Shown here: positions 35,158 to 46,843 of the stretch, piece by piece
How the letters are laid out: each line of letters begins with the position of its first letter
How positions within the stretch are numbered: position 1 is the first letter of the stretch
Notes under the pieces: generated by a model
Told to the model about the DNA's origin: nothing
What the model saw: the letters and a program-made list of their open reading frames with translations, nothing else
The model's database searches: none
Source: Ischnura elegans
Lineage: Eukaryota > Arthropoda > Insecta > Odonata > Coenagrionidae
Direction: 5' to 3'
DNA length: 64,000 nt
Assembly: GCF_921293095.1 (NCBI RefSeq)
Contig: NC_060251.1
Coordinates: 100,302,566-100,366,565, forward strand
Made by a program: the position numbers and the translations under genes

Positions 35158-35262
35158 ATGTAGAAGCAGGAGCGATTTCCACCTCCACCTGATGATGCTG
35201 TAAAACGACACCGGTAGTACCAATAAATTTAAAACTGTGGAAATTGCTCCTGCTTCTTCATC
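35158..35262 (+). repeat. Hammerhead-like CTGATGA module flanked by inverted repeats
   Basis: Left AGAAGCAGGAGCGATTTCCAC and right GTGGAAATTGCTCCTGCTTC are inverted arms. Between them is CCTGATGATGCTGTAAAACGA followed by CACCGGTAGTACCAATAAAT. The CTGATGA box fits the conserved ribozyme core, but the expected GAAAC box is altered (ACACC), so activity is unlikely. Relation to Penelope-like retroelement tails is inferred. Confidence 0.45.
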
Positions 35263-35699
35263 AATTTATATAGGTTGGTGTAAGTGCTTGAGTTGATATG
35301 AAATTTTATTGATTATTTTCCAAGAAATTTTTACTGCACACTTCATCCTTATTTTTCAATCTGATACAACTTTTGACTCTGCAACCCTTCCCTATAGGAG
35401 TTTTCAGGCGTAAAGAAGTGAAAGGATAAACATTTTGGTGATATGTAAGCGCAGTAGGGCAGGATCTGACGGCGAAGGCGAGTGGAAAAAAATCAGAAGG
35501 ATTAGGAGGGTGGAGTTTCACACGGAATGGCAAATTCGTAGCGGAGCGAAAGGAAGTCTAAGGAGGAAGCTGCCGTCACGGCGGATGGGATTAGGCGGAA
35601 GTCATGATGAGGGAAAAGCAGGTGGACAGAGCGTGGTAATTAGGAAGCGACCGGTAATTGCGTGGGAGACGAGAGGATGGTGAATGAAATTAGGAGATG

Positions 35700-36335
35700 G
35701 AAAATCATCCTATATTACATCATGACCATCAGTCAACAACCCTAAGATTGCTTTGACGCAATTCTCCATTCCTCTCTTCTATCCACTACCCTTCTTATAG
35801 TGACGTATATCTTCTCTTTCACATATTTTATAGTCTGTCCTATGTAACTCATTCGGGGCCGTTCCTTGCCCTTCTTACCTTCCACCTGTCTTTCTACGAT
35901 TGTTTTCACCAGGCCATCATGCCTCATGATGTGGTCAACTAAGTTAAAGGCCCTGTTTGTCTGTAAAATTCATAGGTCTTCTTATTTCTCATGTTCTTCT
36001 CAATACTTCCTTATTACTTACTCGGTCGATCCACTTTATCTTCCACTCTATAATTATCTACACCTGTCAATGTCCAAGCTTCGTAATAATAAAGAAACAT
36101 GCTACATCTGCAGCATCTGATGAATTGCTTCCCTGGCTTCTATAACTGTATTTTCAACAGTGAATAGACTCACTTGTTTTTGTAGAAAGCCCTCTTCGCC
36201 TGCGCTATTCCACTATTTCATTTTTGCTTTGTGCATCATAGGTTATCCGGCTTCCTAGATAACAAAACTCCTTCACTTCATCGAACTTTGGCTTCCCTAG
36301 TTTAATGTTTAAGCTCTGCCGCGAGCTAAATTAAA
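35700..36335 (-). pseudogene. RTE-type LINE 3' fragment
   Basis: On the minus strand the decayed protein reads KLGKPKFDEVKEFCYLGSRI near 36290, then RIAQAKRAFYKNK, EAWTLTGVDNYR and NKEVLRR. It ends with the open segment MRHDGLVKTIVERQVEGKKG through YVTIRRVVDRREEWRIASKQ (35927-35742). This is the C-terminal end of an RTE-like reverse transcriptase polyprotein. Frameshifts separate the segments, and the 5' part with the catalytic core is missing. It differs in sequence from the remnant at 32207-33193, so the two are separate insertions. Confidence 0.8.
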
Positions 36336-39300
36336 AGTTTACTCACTCCCTTGGTGATTCAAACCGAAGATTTGTTTGAATAGGAGAGGGTGGATCTCAC
36401 CCCAGAGTAAGCCACAGGAGTGCGTATATCACGCATTTAGGGTATGGGGGCATTGCGCCACGTGCAAGGTCTTTTCCCTGGGCCACTCCAAACTTCGACG
36501 ATTTTATTTGGGGATGTCCAAAGGCTTCACCCGGCTCTCTTGTGTTCTAAATATACACTTTTGCATCTGTCAAAGACTGATCTGTAAATTCGAATGCTAA
36601 ATTTTCTCCTTGATAAAAATTTTAAAAATTAATATCTACAAAGTCTTGTAGGAGTGTGAATTTAATGTCAGAGGCGATTGGATTCACATGCCATTTTTGG
36701 TGGATATCCTTAGGTAAAAAATAGCATGCTATTATTTCCTGCCGATATTGCAATCATAGTAGAGACTGAGAAGGATAACAAATGTCCTAGCAACTTTATG
36801 GAAGGATAATTGGCTGATGCAAGCTGAAGATCAAAACGAAGAAAATCATGATATTTATATGCAGCCGAAGAGATGAAGTCGGGCCTAATATTAAGATTGT
36901 GAATGATAAACTAATTGGTAAGGTGGTAATAAATACTGCCACTAGGAAAGTAGAATAGCAATCAGGAGGGAAGAGATAACTATCTTTGGAACAGCTCATT
37001 CATAAATGGCGTCCCAAAAAAACAGGGTCCATTTATTTCAGCAAAACGCATAATTTTAAGGAAACGATTCGTCATAACTAAAGTCCCTATAATGCTTCTC
37101 GGACCCAATGTGTGGGTTGATATTATAACTCACCATTTATGAGCGGCTGTATTTTTTTTGAAAAACAATTTAAAAAATTTGCAGTTTGTCATTTAGGCAG
37201 CAGCTGTGAGTGTTAGCAATACTGCAGCATAAACAAACAGATGAGACAAATTTCCTTATGATCTACAAACAACATTTTTCTATATCTTTTTCGATAGAGA
37301 AAAAATATTTTCAATGATATCTTAGAAAATTTTAACAATGTTTTAGCGGTGAATCGAACAGGGTTCTCAATGTTTGAGAGGTAAAACCAGTATTTTCTAT
37401 AAATCAACATTATATCGATAAAATACCATGAAGCTTTGCAAGTCATCTCATAGGAAGAAAATGCAAAAGCATAATTCTTTGGCAAACAAGATATGGCTGA
37501 AACATACGAAAACTACTCTTGTACGTCAAATATTTACAAAATTAACAAAAAAAAACTGATTATTTCATTGTTTCGTGATAATTTGAGCAAGTTTTTCTGT
37601 TATATGTCGTTTAAATACTAATATTTTTGCTGTGCATCATAAAACTTATTAACCGGTTTATTAGTTAATCCATAAAACAGGATTGATTTTTTAAACTTTG
37701 GAGATGGCTATGATATTAGCTATATTATATATTTGGAGATAGCTATAGCTTTCCTAGCTACGATCCCAGTTATTATCACAAGATGCATGGCATAAAATAG
37801 ACAGAGCCCAAGAATGAGAGAGAAAAATATTGACTTTGATGTGGTGGGAAAGCTAGACTGATGGAATGCCTGAATCACAGTCAGCGCACAATCGTGATAG
37901 CGAGTTTGAATGAAATCCGTACAGCGGCGGAGGGATATAAAAGAAACCTCGACGGTGAAGAATGATGCCTATCTACATCAGCTCTTGGGACTTTTTCCTA
38001 CGCGCAAATTCAAATCATTGCCTTCCGAACCTGACGCGCTCCGAAACCGATTGCTTTCCGGTAGGCGAACTATTTTTTTCCTCCTAGAGCAATACCTTAT
38101 TTCACCCATCTGGAATCTATTTGGGATTTCCTATTGGGAAACGGCTCCCATCCATATTCTATGAACTTTTTCCATCAGTGTCACAGCGGGTCTGATTACG
38201 CGTGCGATTATAAATAATTATGAGGATGCGTATAAAATCGTTTCAGAATTGATTTTGTGGAAATGCTGATGATTTAGCAAATTTTTTCAGATCTTATGGT
38301 CACTTTTTTGCAGACTTAAATCCATTATTACCGAATGTAAATAATGTAAATAAGGAAATAGATTATCAAAAATACTTGAATCTTTCTCCTGCAAGTGACA
38401 CTAGAATCTACAGAGATATTTACTGCAAGAATATCGGTTTTGAATTTATGCATGTTTCCTCTTATGAGGAAAGAGATTGGCTGCCTATTCACAAATTGTA
38501 AATTTTCTTGTCAAAGAAGGTGAAGATATTACTATCCAGAATGCCCAAGTTAAAGCACCTTTAGAGCTTATAACTCCTCATCCTCTAAGCAATCAATATC
38601 TCCACCTACTGCATACAATAATGTAACTTTATATCTATACTCTCTTTTGATATATCCATGATAAAAAATAAACAACAAATTTCCAATTTTTAATATATTA
38701 ATTCAAGGCAAACGACATAATATGTCGAAATCGTGGTCGGTAGTGCAGTAATATAATGAAAGAGTGGATATTACCATTTCTTGTTCATATTTTAGGATGG
38801 ATAATTATGAGGAATTACGCGCGTAAATTGCTATTTTATTTGTTGAAATTTTCGTTTATTTTTTCAGGGATGTCTGAGGCTCACGACACAGACGACATTT
38901 ATGTTTTACGAAAAATTTCAAGCCTAGGTGACATTTTAATTGCATGTGCTCATTAAAATTCAACTTCCCTCCAAATTCACGTAGCTGAGACAACCACAAT
39001 ATAAAATTATGCCTTGGATTACCGTTTTAATTTCTTTCTACAGTCTTACCATATTTAAAAAGAGGCAATAATTAAAATCCAGAAAATAATGTGGTACTAA
39101 TATCAAACAGTATAACGGAGGGTACATGGTAATATTTTTACCCTCAATTGTGCCTGGAACTAACTAAGTCTACACTAAGCCACAGAAATTTTATTCCCTA
39201 CAAAAAGCTCGCATATACTGGGTGAGTGAGCCTTTTTCAATGCCAATTTCATTAAGATGAAATTTCAGAACTGACATAATATGATTTAGCTTTAGTAGAA

Positions 39301-41779
39301 TCTATGCCAATAAACGTTCAACAGAGTGGATATGGGATAGGTTAGCGATAGGAAAATGAGAAAACTTTTGTACATTTGCACTGATGCTTGGTAATGCTGA
39401 CCAAAACTTCATTCTTTCCGCTACAAACGACCGAAATAAATATATGAGAACTAGAATCACTACTCATGCATTCAGGCAGCTAAATTGGATAAAGGTACGG
39501 GGGCTTTTGATTATATAATATTACCGAATTGGAAAATGAACCCGTTTGAATTCTATTGGCACTTCTCTCGGAATAATAGGGATTCGTGATAGCAATACAT
39601 TTTCTCCGATAGAGCCTTCCCTTCAAAATGTTCAAAACGTTTTAAATCAATTTTTAGTGACTAATTGCGTGCCATTGCACAGACGTGGTGGGTTCAAATT
39701 ACGAAGCAAATTAACTGGCGATCCATCCTTGTTGTAAACGTTGCGATGGCATACCTGGCAAATCCAATAAATTCAAAAACTCAGGTGGATAAAATAAAGC
39801 TTCGTTGATATCTCAAACTGTATCTATAGAAGAGATGTCAAACTACATAAACAATACTGACGGTCGTCAAGGGGACAGTAAACCAAAAACGCTATTTCAG
39901 CATTTTTATGCATTGTTTTTCAAATGTCACCGTAAATCACGTGGAAAACGAAAATGGATTGCAAAATTAAGACTATGGATAATTTTTTTCTTTCCAATGG
40001 TATGTATATGTTTCAAATAAATGTGACCATTATTACTAATTTAAATATGCAAAATAAAAAAAGCTGTTCAGGCATTAATAACGAACTTTACACATAATTC
40101 TTATGAAAATTAGTCAGGTCCCAATCCAGGGCCTCATGGGCCCTGCGGAAGAATGAACAATAGTTTACATTCTTTTCTCAGACCTACTGAATATCCACAC
40201 AAAATTTCGTAGGAATAAGTCCAGCCGTTTCGGAGTTTGTGATCACACCTAGGAAAAATTTTGTTTTTTCTATCCTATCTAAAATAAAAAATGCACATAA
40301 GGACAAATTTTAGTTTATTTTCAACCCAAACTGGATCGTCGATCACATTTCATCAGAAGTTCGGTATGAGCTTCATTATAAAGCGATATCCATTGATAAA
40401 TTTAGTTTTTTAGCATTTCTGTACAATTAAGTAAGCTATAATTAGAAAAAAAAGTTTCTCTTACCTATTCTACAATAAATAGTAGCTTAATGTGTTTTGT
40501 TACTGCAGAGCTATCAGGCAAAAAAATATTTGTGAATTTTTATATTACTTTTGCTATCTTTATTGTTCAGTGCATATATTTTAATGAATACCACTTGACT
40601 CTTACCTCGAATCAATACAAATTTTCCTATTTTTATTGCTTAAAATATGCTTTCAATAAAAACTATACATTTTTATATTATTTTAGTACGTAATGTTTCA
40701 TAATGCCTTAGAGCAATGGTGAAAAGAATCCAACTACTTTAATTAATGAGCGATAAAGCATAAAATTTTAAGATATCCAAAAAAAAGGTTAAAATGCCCA
40801 AAAAATAAAATGTGAGAGGTACAAGTAAGCGAAGAGGTAAATGAATGAATGCCACATGGCCTTAATTTTTCATAGTTACCCAGACGAGGATTTTTTACGG
40901 ACGTAATTCTTTTTTGAGGGAGAATATTAATTTTAACCTGCCATTTTTCATTTGCCTATTCCCACTCACATTTTATCTATTTTTTTTTTAATCCGCCTAA
41001 TGTTGACTAATGGTGCTTATTTTAAGATTAATCTCACGGCTGCCATAAATTTAACGCATAATTAAACGATCTCACAGAAATATATTTTATCCCATATCCT
41101 GGCTATTGCGTGGCTCATTCAATAGATGTTTATTTTTTATAAATCGGTGTATTCTCTACCACACCGTTCCTTTTTTTAATCGCCCATCTCTTATGGATAC
41201 GGGCCAAACACCTGGCGAACATAATGAACATGGAGTTGAAGTTACATAATCCCGGATTTAATCGTGACGTTTACTCATCATTAACAAACTATACAACCCA
41301 CTGCATAGGAGTTGAGCTTCACACAAGCAATACGAGCTATGGAGATCCATGAAGGAGCTAATTTTAAATGGCAAATAATTATCAGGGGCGGGATGAGAAT
41401 GTTTTAATGTACTAGGCTCAGTTACAATTACACTGTAAATTTGGTAATTAATTACAATTGAAATTACTATTTGAGAACATAATCTTTTAAATTACAAATA
41501 TGATTAAAAATTCCTTTAGAATTACGTACAATTGCGATTAAAATTGCAATTGTAATTCATTTTAATTTTGCATGATAATGTAAAATATTTCAACAGAAGA
41601 AAATATTTTCTCAAACAGTTTGAATGTGAATAACTAGCATGATATTTACCATCAATTGACATGAAAACCAGCATTTTGGTTGTTATTCAATGCCATTAAT
41701 TTAAATGATTACTAATGTTTGACTCTGGCACTTTAGGCACAAGTAAGAGTGCTCGAGAAAATATTTACAATTGTGGATT
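36336..41779. other. Long unassigned AT-rich stretch
   Basis: About 5.4 kb without a supported gene. Frames at 36376-36600, 37213-37485, 37910-38164 and 39805-40020 lack domain and splice support. Near 40200-40245, CACAAAATTTCGTAGGAATA followed by CCAGCCGTTTCGGAG resembles sequence common in insect retroelement UTRs. At 41430-41590 there is a low-complexity tract of TTACAATT-like words. Confidence 0.4.
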
Positions 41780-42665
41780 AGATCTAACTACATCTACATA
41801 CTACCCCGCAAGCCGCTTAAAGGCGTGTGACAGGGGGCGTTTTGGACACCAGCCGCTTACGTTTAAAAAGCAAATGCTCACAAAAAATTTTGATTAGCAT
41901 GTCATAAAGTCCTTTATGGTTCGGGGGAAAAACGAATTCCCAATTCCATTCGTTCGGCAAAATATCTCTCTCAATTTATCGCTTCTGTCGGAACTGGAAA
42001 TATAGTGGGGCTATAATATTACACTCTCCGAGTCGCTCTTAAATATATCTATTCTCAATTGTTCTAGCAATCTTAGCCTAGCGCGCAGTCTTCGAGTCTC
42101 CAGCGGTTCCCAGCCTAATTCGCTTAACATCTGAGTAATGCTGTCTGTACGCCCGTAACAGTTTTTGACGAACCGCGCAGCCTTTTATTCAGCTCACGGA
42201 TCAAGTCTTTCTGCACCGGATACCATATGCTCGCTGTATATGAAAGTCTTCCCACAATACCTTTGACGAAACCTAATTTCTTCAGGGCTATATCGCAAAT
42301 ATTCCTTACATGTGTTCCCCACGAGAATTTCTAGGTTATCGTAACTCCCAGGTACTTCACTTCGTCTGTTGCCTATATTTTAATACCATCCACAGCATAA
42401 ACATGGTTATAGATGGACGAACTCTGCAAAAAATGTACCGAAGTGAATCAGCTCAGATTAATTTCGAGCCCCCATTCTTGGCTCCACAGATGAACATTGT
42501 TTAAATCCTACGATAGAATTTCATAGTCAGAGTGATCACTAATTTCACGAGGGATGACAGCGTCGTCAGTGTTGTTCGTCATAATGTGTATGTGTCCCAA
42601 TATCAGTGCCATAACGTATTTGGAATGACCTTTCAATCCGCACGAGTGGAATTCAAATTTTCACC
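41780..42665 (-). pseudogene. CR1/Jockey-like LINE reverse transcriptase 3' remnant
   Basis: Reading the minus strand from 42665, the translation gives a DDAVIPREISDHSDYEIL-like start, then VHLWSQEWGLEINLS, YAVDGIKI, ATDEVKYLGVTIT, SWGTHVRNICDIALKKLGF, VKGIVGRLS, ASIWYPVQKDLIRELNK and finally LGWEPLETRR-like sequence. These blocks are the thumb and C-terminal part of CR1/Jockey-group reverse transcriptases. Several stops and frameshifts interrupt them. The 3' end lies near 41780 with a TAGTATGTAGATGTAG tail. The element is truncated at its 5' end and inactive. Confidence 0.8.
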
Positions 42666-42876
42666 AATGATTACTAACAAGTGTAACGATCATTCGCTCT
42701 AATTTTTGAGTAAGTTACAACTAAAAACTACGTTGCAGAGAATGTATCGATTATACATTGGTAAAAATTTTGTTTATCATGACTGTATGCTGTACCACGA
42801 TATCTCTCAGAAAAAAGCTGATCATATATCCTTATGGATTTTCAACTGATCCTTCCACTACCACCACTACTTTTGA

Positions 42877-43089
42877 ACGGCATATATATCCCGTTCAAAT
42901 GTTTGGAATATAAATATGTTGCTACCTCATGATGATTGCAAGGCAATTGATAGACGTGTAGTAGAGTTGGTGAAATTGAAGTTGAGTGGTCTGCGTGATA
43001 TCTTTGTGCATAATTTACGAGTGAAAATTACTGAAGATGAAATCGTTATAGCGATTCGATTACTTATATTCTTTATATCACATCACTAA
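42877..43089 (+). CDS. Small open frame of unknown function (coding-like)
   Basis: The frame opens after a stop at about 42874 and runs to TAA at 43089. The first ATG at 42923 starts MLLPHDDCKAIDRRVVELVK, continuing LKLSGLRDIFVHNLRVKITE. This gives about 55 residues of charged, amphipathic character, unlike the hydrophobic or lysine-rich chance frames around it. There are no splice signals or homology that I can recognise. It may be an exon or a fragment of a transposon gene upstream of the neighbouring LINE. Confidence 0.22.
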   Translation, partial: TAYISRSNVWNINMLLPHDDCKAIDRRVVELVKLKLSGLRDIFVHNLRVKITEDEIVIAIRLLIFFISHH

Positions 43090-43165
43090 TCATTACCTTT
43101 CATTCTCCTCTTCGAAACCTTTTCAATGCTTAACTCCCAATGTCCAAACATCCTCCCAACTCTTG

Positions 43166-43235
43166 AAACGGGAACAGAATCACGGACTTTCGGCTTCCAG
43201 GACCATTACGCTCTAACCACTACGCTATCAAGGTT
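43166..43235 (-). repeat. tRNA-like SINE fragment (family 3)
   Basis: On the minus strand it reads TTGATAGCGTAGTGGTTAGA as an A-box-like segment, followed at tRNA-like spacing by GTCCGTGATTCTGTTCCC in place of a B box. The B box is decayed and no body is recognised. Confidence 0.5.
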
Positions 43236-43967
43236 TTTTAATATACACTGCTATTTTGCATAGGTTTCGCCTCCGTACTCAAGCCTCGGAAAGGTCGAAA
43301 GCCAGCGGTCCGTGGCTCAAATCGGGGACCAAGAGTGTCTTTCCGATGTCAGTTAAATTGTAATTCACCGCCGTTCGTGCACCATCATAAAGTACATCAC
43401 GTGCTCCTAGTTTATTTAAGACTCCAACCCGAAGACAGCAGCTGCGACGCTGGTACCTACCTTCTTCCCAAAATAAATTAATCGCGACGAATTCTAGAGA
43501 ATGCATTCATTAAATTCCACGCGCATCTCAAGCCTTCGCTGCCATGTGAAGAGAATTACGCGCTACGCTTGATAGTAAGCTACGCCATGCATCCTTAAAG
43601 CAATTAATTAATTGATCCTTAAATTAATTTTCCCAACATTAGCTATTACCTTCTACCCAAGGAGTCCTTGATTGCTAATGACCATCCCGTCTCGGCTCCT
43701 ATTGCCTTCCTTCCTGGCCAAATTAAATTGCTAATACGACCTCAATTTACGATCATGTGCCCAACTTCCTTACCACAAGATATTGGAGCAATTTTCGTTG
43801 ATTTCGATCGGCGCTGCAATTGGTTTCAAAAATTTTTATTGAAAGTATGATCATTGAAAGATCTTTCTTCATTTAAAATATATATTGTCACAAAGTTAAT
43901 TATATTGCGAGTGAAAATGTTTTCTTTAATCTATTGAGTTTGATGAATTCTAGCATTTGGCTTCAAC
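43236..43967. other. Unassigned stretch
   Basis: Somewhat GC-richer between 43280 and 43600. The minus-strand frame at 43279-43506 has no recognisable domain. Confidence 0.35.
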
Positions 43968-44297
43968 TTAACCCTTTCGCTCTCACGGTAATTTCTGCTT
44001 TCACTCCCAAGAAGCTCAAGTCCGATTCCAGAACACATCAGATGGCCTTAAATATAGTATTTCAGATGAAAATATTCTTTTGTTTGTACAGCACATTAAA
44101 TACTCTAGCATAAATACCATTTCATCGGGTTTAATAAATATAAATTTAACTTCCAGTAAAAAGTGAAGCTGGCTCAAAATATTATAAAAAAAAAACATTT
44201 TTACATTGTACCACTAGGTTACGATATAGTGGCACCTAGTAATCACACTAAGCATGAAAACTGAAAGGCGATATAACGGCACCTTGAGCGTCAAAGG
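43968..44297. mobile_element. Possible piggyBac-like MITE remnant
   Basis: TTAA followed by CCCTTTCGCTCTCACGG at 43968, with the inverted CCTTGAGCGTCAAAGG ending at 44297, resembles a piggyBac-type terminus. The right flank is ATTC where TTAA would be expected, so the right target site has decayed or the assignment is wrong. Confidence 0.4.
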
Positions 44298-44801
44298 ATT
44301 CATGTGAAAGAATGATATATTCTTTAGAGGCACCTTACTAACCATGAAAACATTCTAATTGGAAATGTTTTGTTAAATAATAATGAGAGGAAAAAAGCGT
44401 TTTCATTAAATATAACTCTTTCTATCTACATATTTATGGTGTAACATATAATGGTTTCCGTACAGTATTCTGTAATCGCGATGATGGGAAGTCCGTTTGT
44501 ACATAATTAGAGAAACATTCTATCATAGAGCCGTTCCTGACCTAGTCTGGTGGGATTATTACGTATTAGTATAGTTAAAAAATACTGGAAATTTTCAACA
44601 AATACTTTAATTTTATGCATTGAAAACGGTTGCGGATACTGATAGGGATAATAATATCTGATCTACAATGAAATATAAGCCGTGATACGGATGTCATATA
44701 TTTGCAATAAATTACTTATCTCCAATATAGACGCAACACATAAATTCAATGAGCAGGCATAAAAATTTGGGTTCCGATATCAACTTAATTTTGTGGAGGA
44801 C

Positions 44802-45157
44802 CAGGGGCGCCGACTTATAAAAAATGTTGGGGGGCCCACATCGGGGGTCATGCCCCGGAAAGAGGTTAAATTCAAAGTGTGTCGCAGCACCGTAACACTA
44901 TCATAATTCTCACCACTTGTTTTCAGTTAACCTGCTTACTACCTTATAATTATTTGTTTTAACACATTGTTGAATGTATTTTAAAAGGTAACTATCGTCA
45001 AACAAGGAAATAAAAAATACCAATATATTTTTGTGATTTCACAAAACATAATATGACTTAATTATTACCTTGAATTATTGAGGGGGGTACCGCGCCCCCC
45101 TAACGAATCTTTGAGGGGGCTCGGACCCCCTCAGGCCCCATGGAGTCGGCGCCACTG
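44802..45157. mobile_element. hAT-type MITE, CAGGGGCGCCGACT ends, perfect 8-bp TSD
   Basis: CAGGGGCGCCGACTTA and AGTCGGCGCCACTG are inverted termini. The octamer TGGAGGAC is duplicated exactly at 44794-44801 and 45158-45165. C- and G-rich blocks (GGGGGGCCCACATCGGGGG; GCTCGGACCCCCTCAGGCCC) lie just inside each end. It has no coding capacity. Confidence 0.88.
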
Positions 45158-45789
45158 TGGAGGACTGATCAATTCTTGAGAGGCACCTCGCTCACCATGA
45201 AACATTTTAATGAAAAGTCAAATTTCTTCGCATTTCTACCCGAATGTATTATGGTAATACAAATCACTGTTTCCATAATACAGTGTCGCAGTCGTGAAAC
45301 GTGTTTTTATAACGTATTTTTGGATGTTTCATAATTTTGACGAGATTTTTTTTCAAAATTTATTCTTTCAGATCTCTTAATTCACTAGTCTTAATAACCA
45401 AAAAATCTTTACCTAAAAGATTACCAAAACTCATCCGAATTAGATCTAAACAGTAATTATTCTTTTCTGCTGTTGGATGTATTTAACCTGTAACGTTCAT
45501 TCTATTTTACGTACTTTGTCATTCTGAATCTAATTTCTCATTATTTTAAACCATATTAAATAATTTTAGGTAAGTTTTGCGTTCGAATGCGAAGCTATTA
45601 CGAAATGATATCCTCCGTACTACAATGGACACCTGTTCTCAATTACTCCATCGGTGTGAATCCAGCACACATGTTCAATTAAGGCTCACTGCCCGCAATG
45701 AGAATAATTTGCCATAGGATTACAAAACGAGAGTGGGTTTTCCTTCAATTTCTCATGCATCCTCCTCCACGCGATGCCTGACTATTTCC
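45158..45789. other. Unassigned AT-rich stretch
   Basis: Nothing recognised beyond short frames. Confidence 0.4.
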
Positions 45790-46200
45790 CTTTAAAGCGT
45801 ATGTGGCCGGTGTTGGTGGGTGGGTGGCCGTATGCCATAAGGGTCTCCAAGAGTGGCCTCCGCCGTGAGAGGGAGCTGCAGAGACGGGAGGGGGTTGAGG
45901 CTCGTCCTGCGTCAATTAAGGAGCATTCATCGCGTTCATTTGCTTCTCGTGACATCTGGAATCTTCGCTCTCTCCTCGCGGAGAAAATTTGCATCCGGCA
46001 GCGGAGAGAAGATTACGCGCTCACGTGCGCGGTCGAGGTCGAGACAGCATTCGCGATTAGTCGATTAGTCGCCCAGATCATTCTCCATGCGGGCTAGCTA
46101 TCGCCCCCGGAGACTTCCCGGGGACGCGATCTCTCCCTACCGCGGGTAAAACTTAATCAAGATCCGCGTCAACTGTACCGCACTACGCGACTGCATGTGG
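45790..46200. promoter_or_regulatory. CpG-rich island, possible promoter or 5' exon region
   Basis: This is the most GC- and CpG-rich block in the window (GCGCTCACGTGCGCGGTCGA, CTCCTCGCGGAGAAAATTTG, CCGCGGG). It stands out against AT-rich flanks and contains no transposon ends. Overlapping frames on both strands (45774-46097 plus, 45782-45994 minus) are arginine-rich and unrecognised. In insects such blocks often mark promoters or first exons, but no TATA box or initiator can be assigned. Confidence 0.3.
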
Positions 46201-46461
46201 GATTAGAAATGATTGCTTACGTGTGAAAACATAGGGGATAACTCAGTCCGCCGCTTGGAAGCTTGATTTTTTTTCCTCATGCATCGGAATATGAGCTCTT
46301 TTTCATGGTATAACCCTATATGTTCTTAATCGACGATTTCCAAGAATAATAAACAATAATTAATTATTAAAATATAAGAAAAACAGCTCGCAGTATCATA
46401 AGCAAAGAGGATCTTATAAATTAACTACTGTACCAGCACAAGCACTCATGCGCTATATAGA

Positions 46462-46540
46462 GTTAACTTTCCCAGGTGGGACTCGAACCCGCCACCAACG
46501 GATGAGCAGATGAGGACTTTACCCCACCGCTGTCAGGAAA
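46462..46540 (-). repeat. tRNA-derived SINE head fragment (family 1)
   Basis: On the minus strand: CAGCGGTGGGGTAAAGTCCTC, then the B box GGTTCGAGTCCCACCTGGG. It matches the heads at 12279 and 31210. The conserved body and tail are absent. Confidence 0.7.
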
Positions 46541-46764
46541 AACCAATTTTAAAGAGTTGACGAGAATGGCGAAAATTAAGATTCAGTAATGACATTTAAA
46601 ACTGAAGCATTAGGTTCGATAGTTATATGTTAATTTTCTGTTTTTGAATATTAATTAAATTAAATGAAGTTTAATTAAAGCACCTCGAAGGTCTCACATT
46701 AGTACATTTACATCAGTAGTGAAAACCTATACAAACAAAAACACCTATGTCCAGGATAGAGTAG

Positions 46765-46843
46765 ACTTCTGGACTGGAGCCCGCGACCTTCAGTTCATAA
46801 GACGAAAAATTAATGCCATGCCGCCGCCGAGGCTGGCGGGGTA
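46765..46843 (-). repeat. tRNA-derived SINE head fragment (family 1), decayed
   Basis: On the minus strand: GCCAGCCTCGGCGGCGGCAT, followed by GGTCGCGGGCTCCAG in place of the B box. It lies about 225 bp from the 46462 fragment in the same orientation. Confidence 0.55.

Larger units (their letters stand above)
34430..35520. repeat. Local cluster of three related ~150-260-bp repeats
   Basis: CTTTTGACTCTRCATC recurs at about 34548, 35024 and 35370, each followed by TTTCCAGG, GAAGTGAAAGG and GTGGGCAGGAT-like blocks. The first and third copies also share the upstream TTATATAGG, AAGTGCTTG and TTATTGATTATTTT blocks. A family-2 SINE (34683-35010) lies between copies one and two, and a hammerhead-like module (35158-35262) between two and three. 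Confidence 0.65.

Noticed and set aside
37910..38164. Frame preceded by a TATAAAAG-like sequence and ending near a GGTAGGCG donor-like site
   Set aside because: The TATA-like sequence lies inside the frame and the donor is not consensus; no domain seen.
41430..41590. Apparent inverted-repeat structure of TTACAATT words
   Set aside because: Low-complexity AT-rich sequence gives many self-matches; no defined ends.
45774..46097. 107-codon plus-strand frame with an overlapping minus-strand frame in the CpG-rich island
   Set aside because: Long frames on both strands are a by-product of high GC with few stop codons; neither translation is recognisable.
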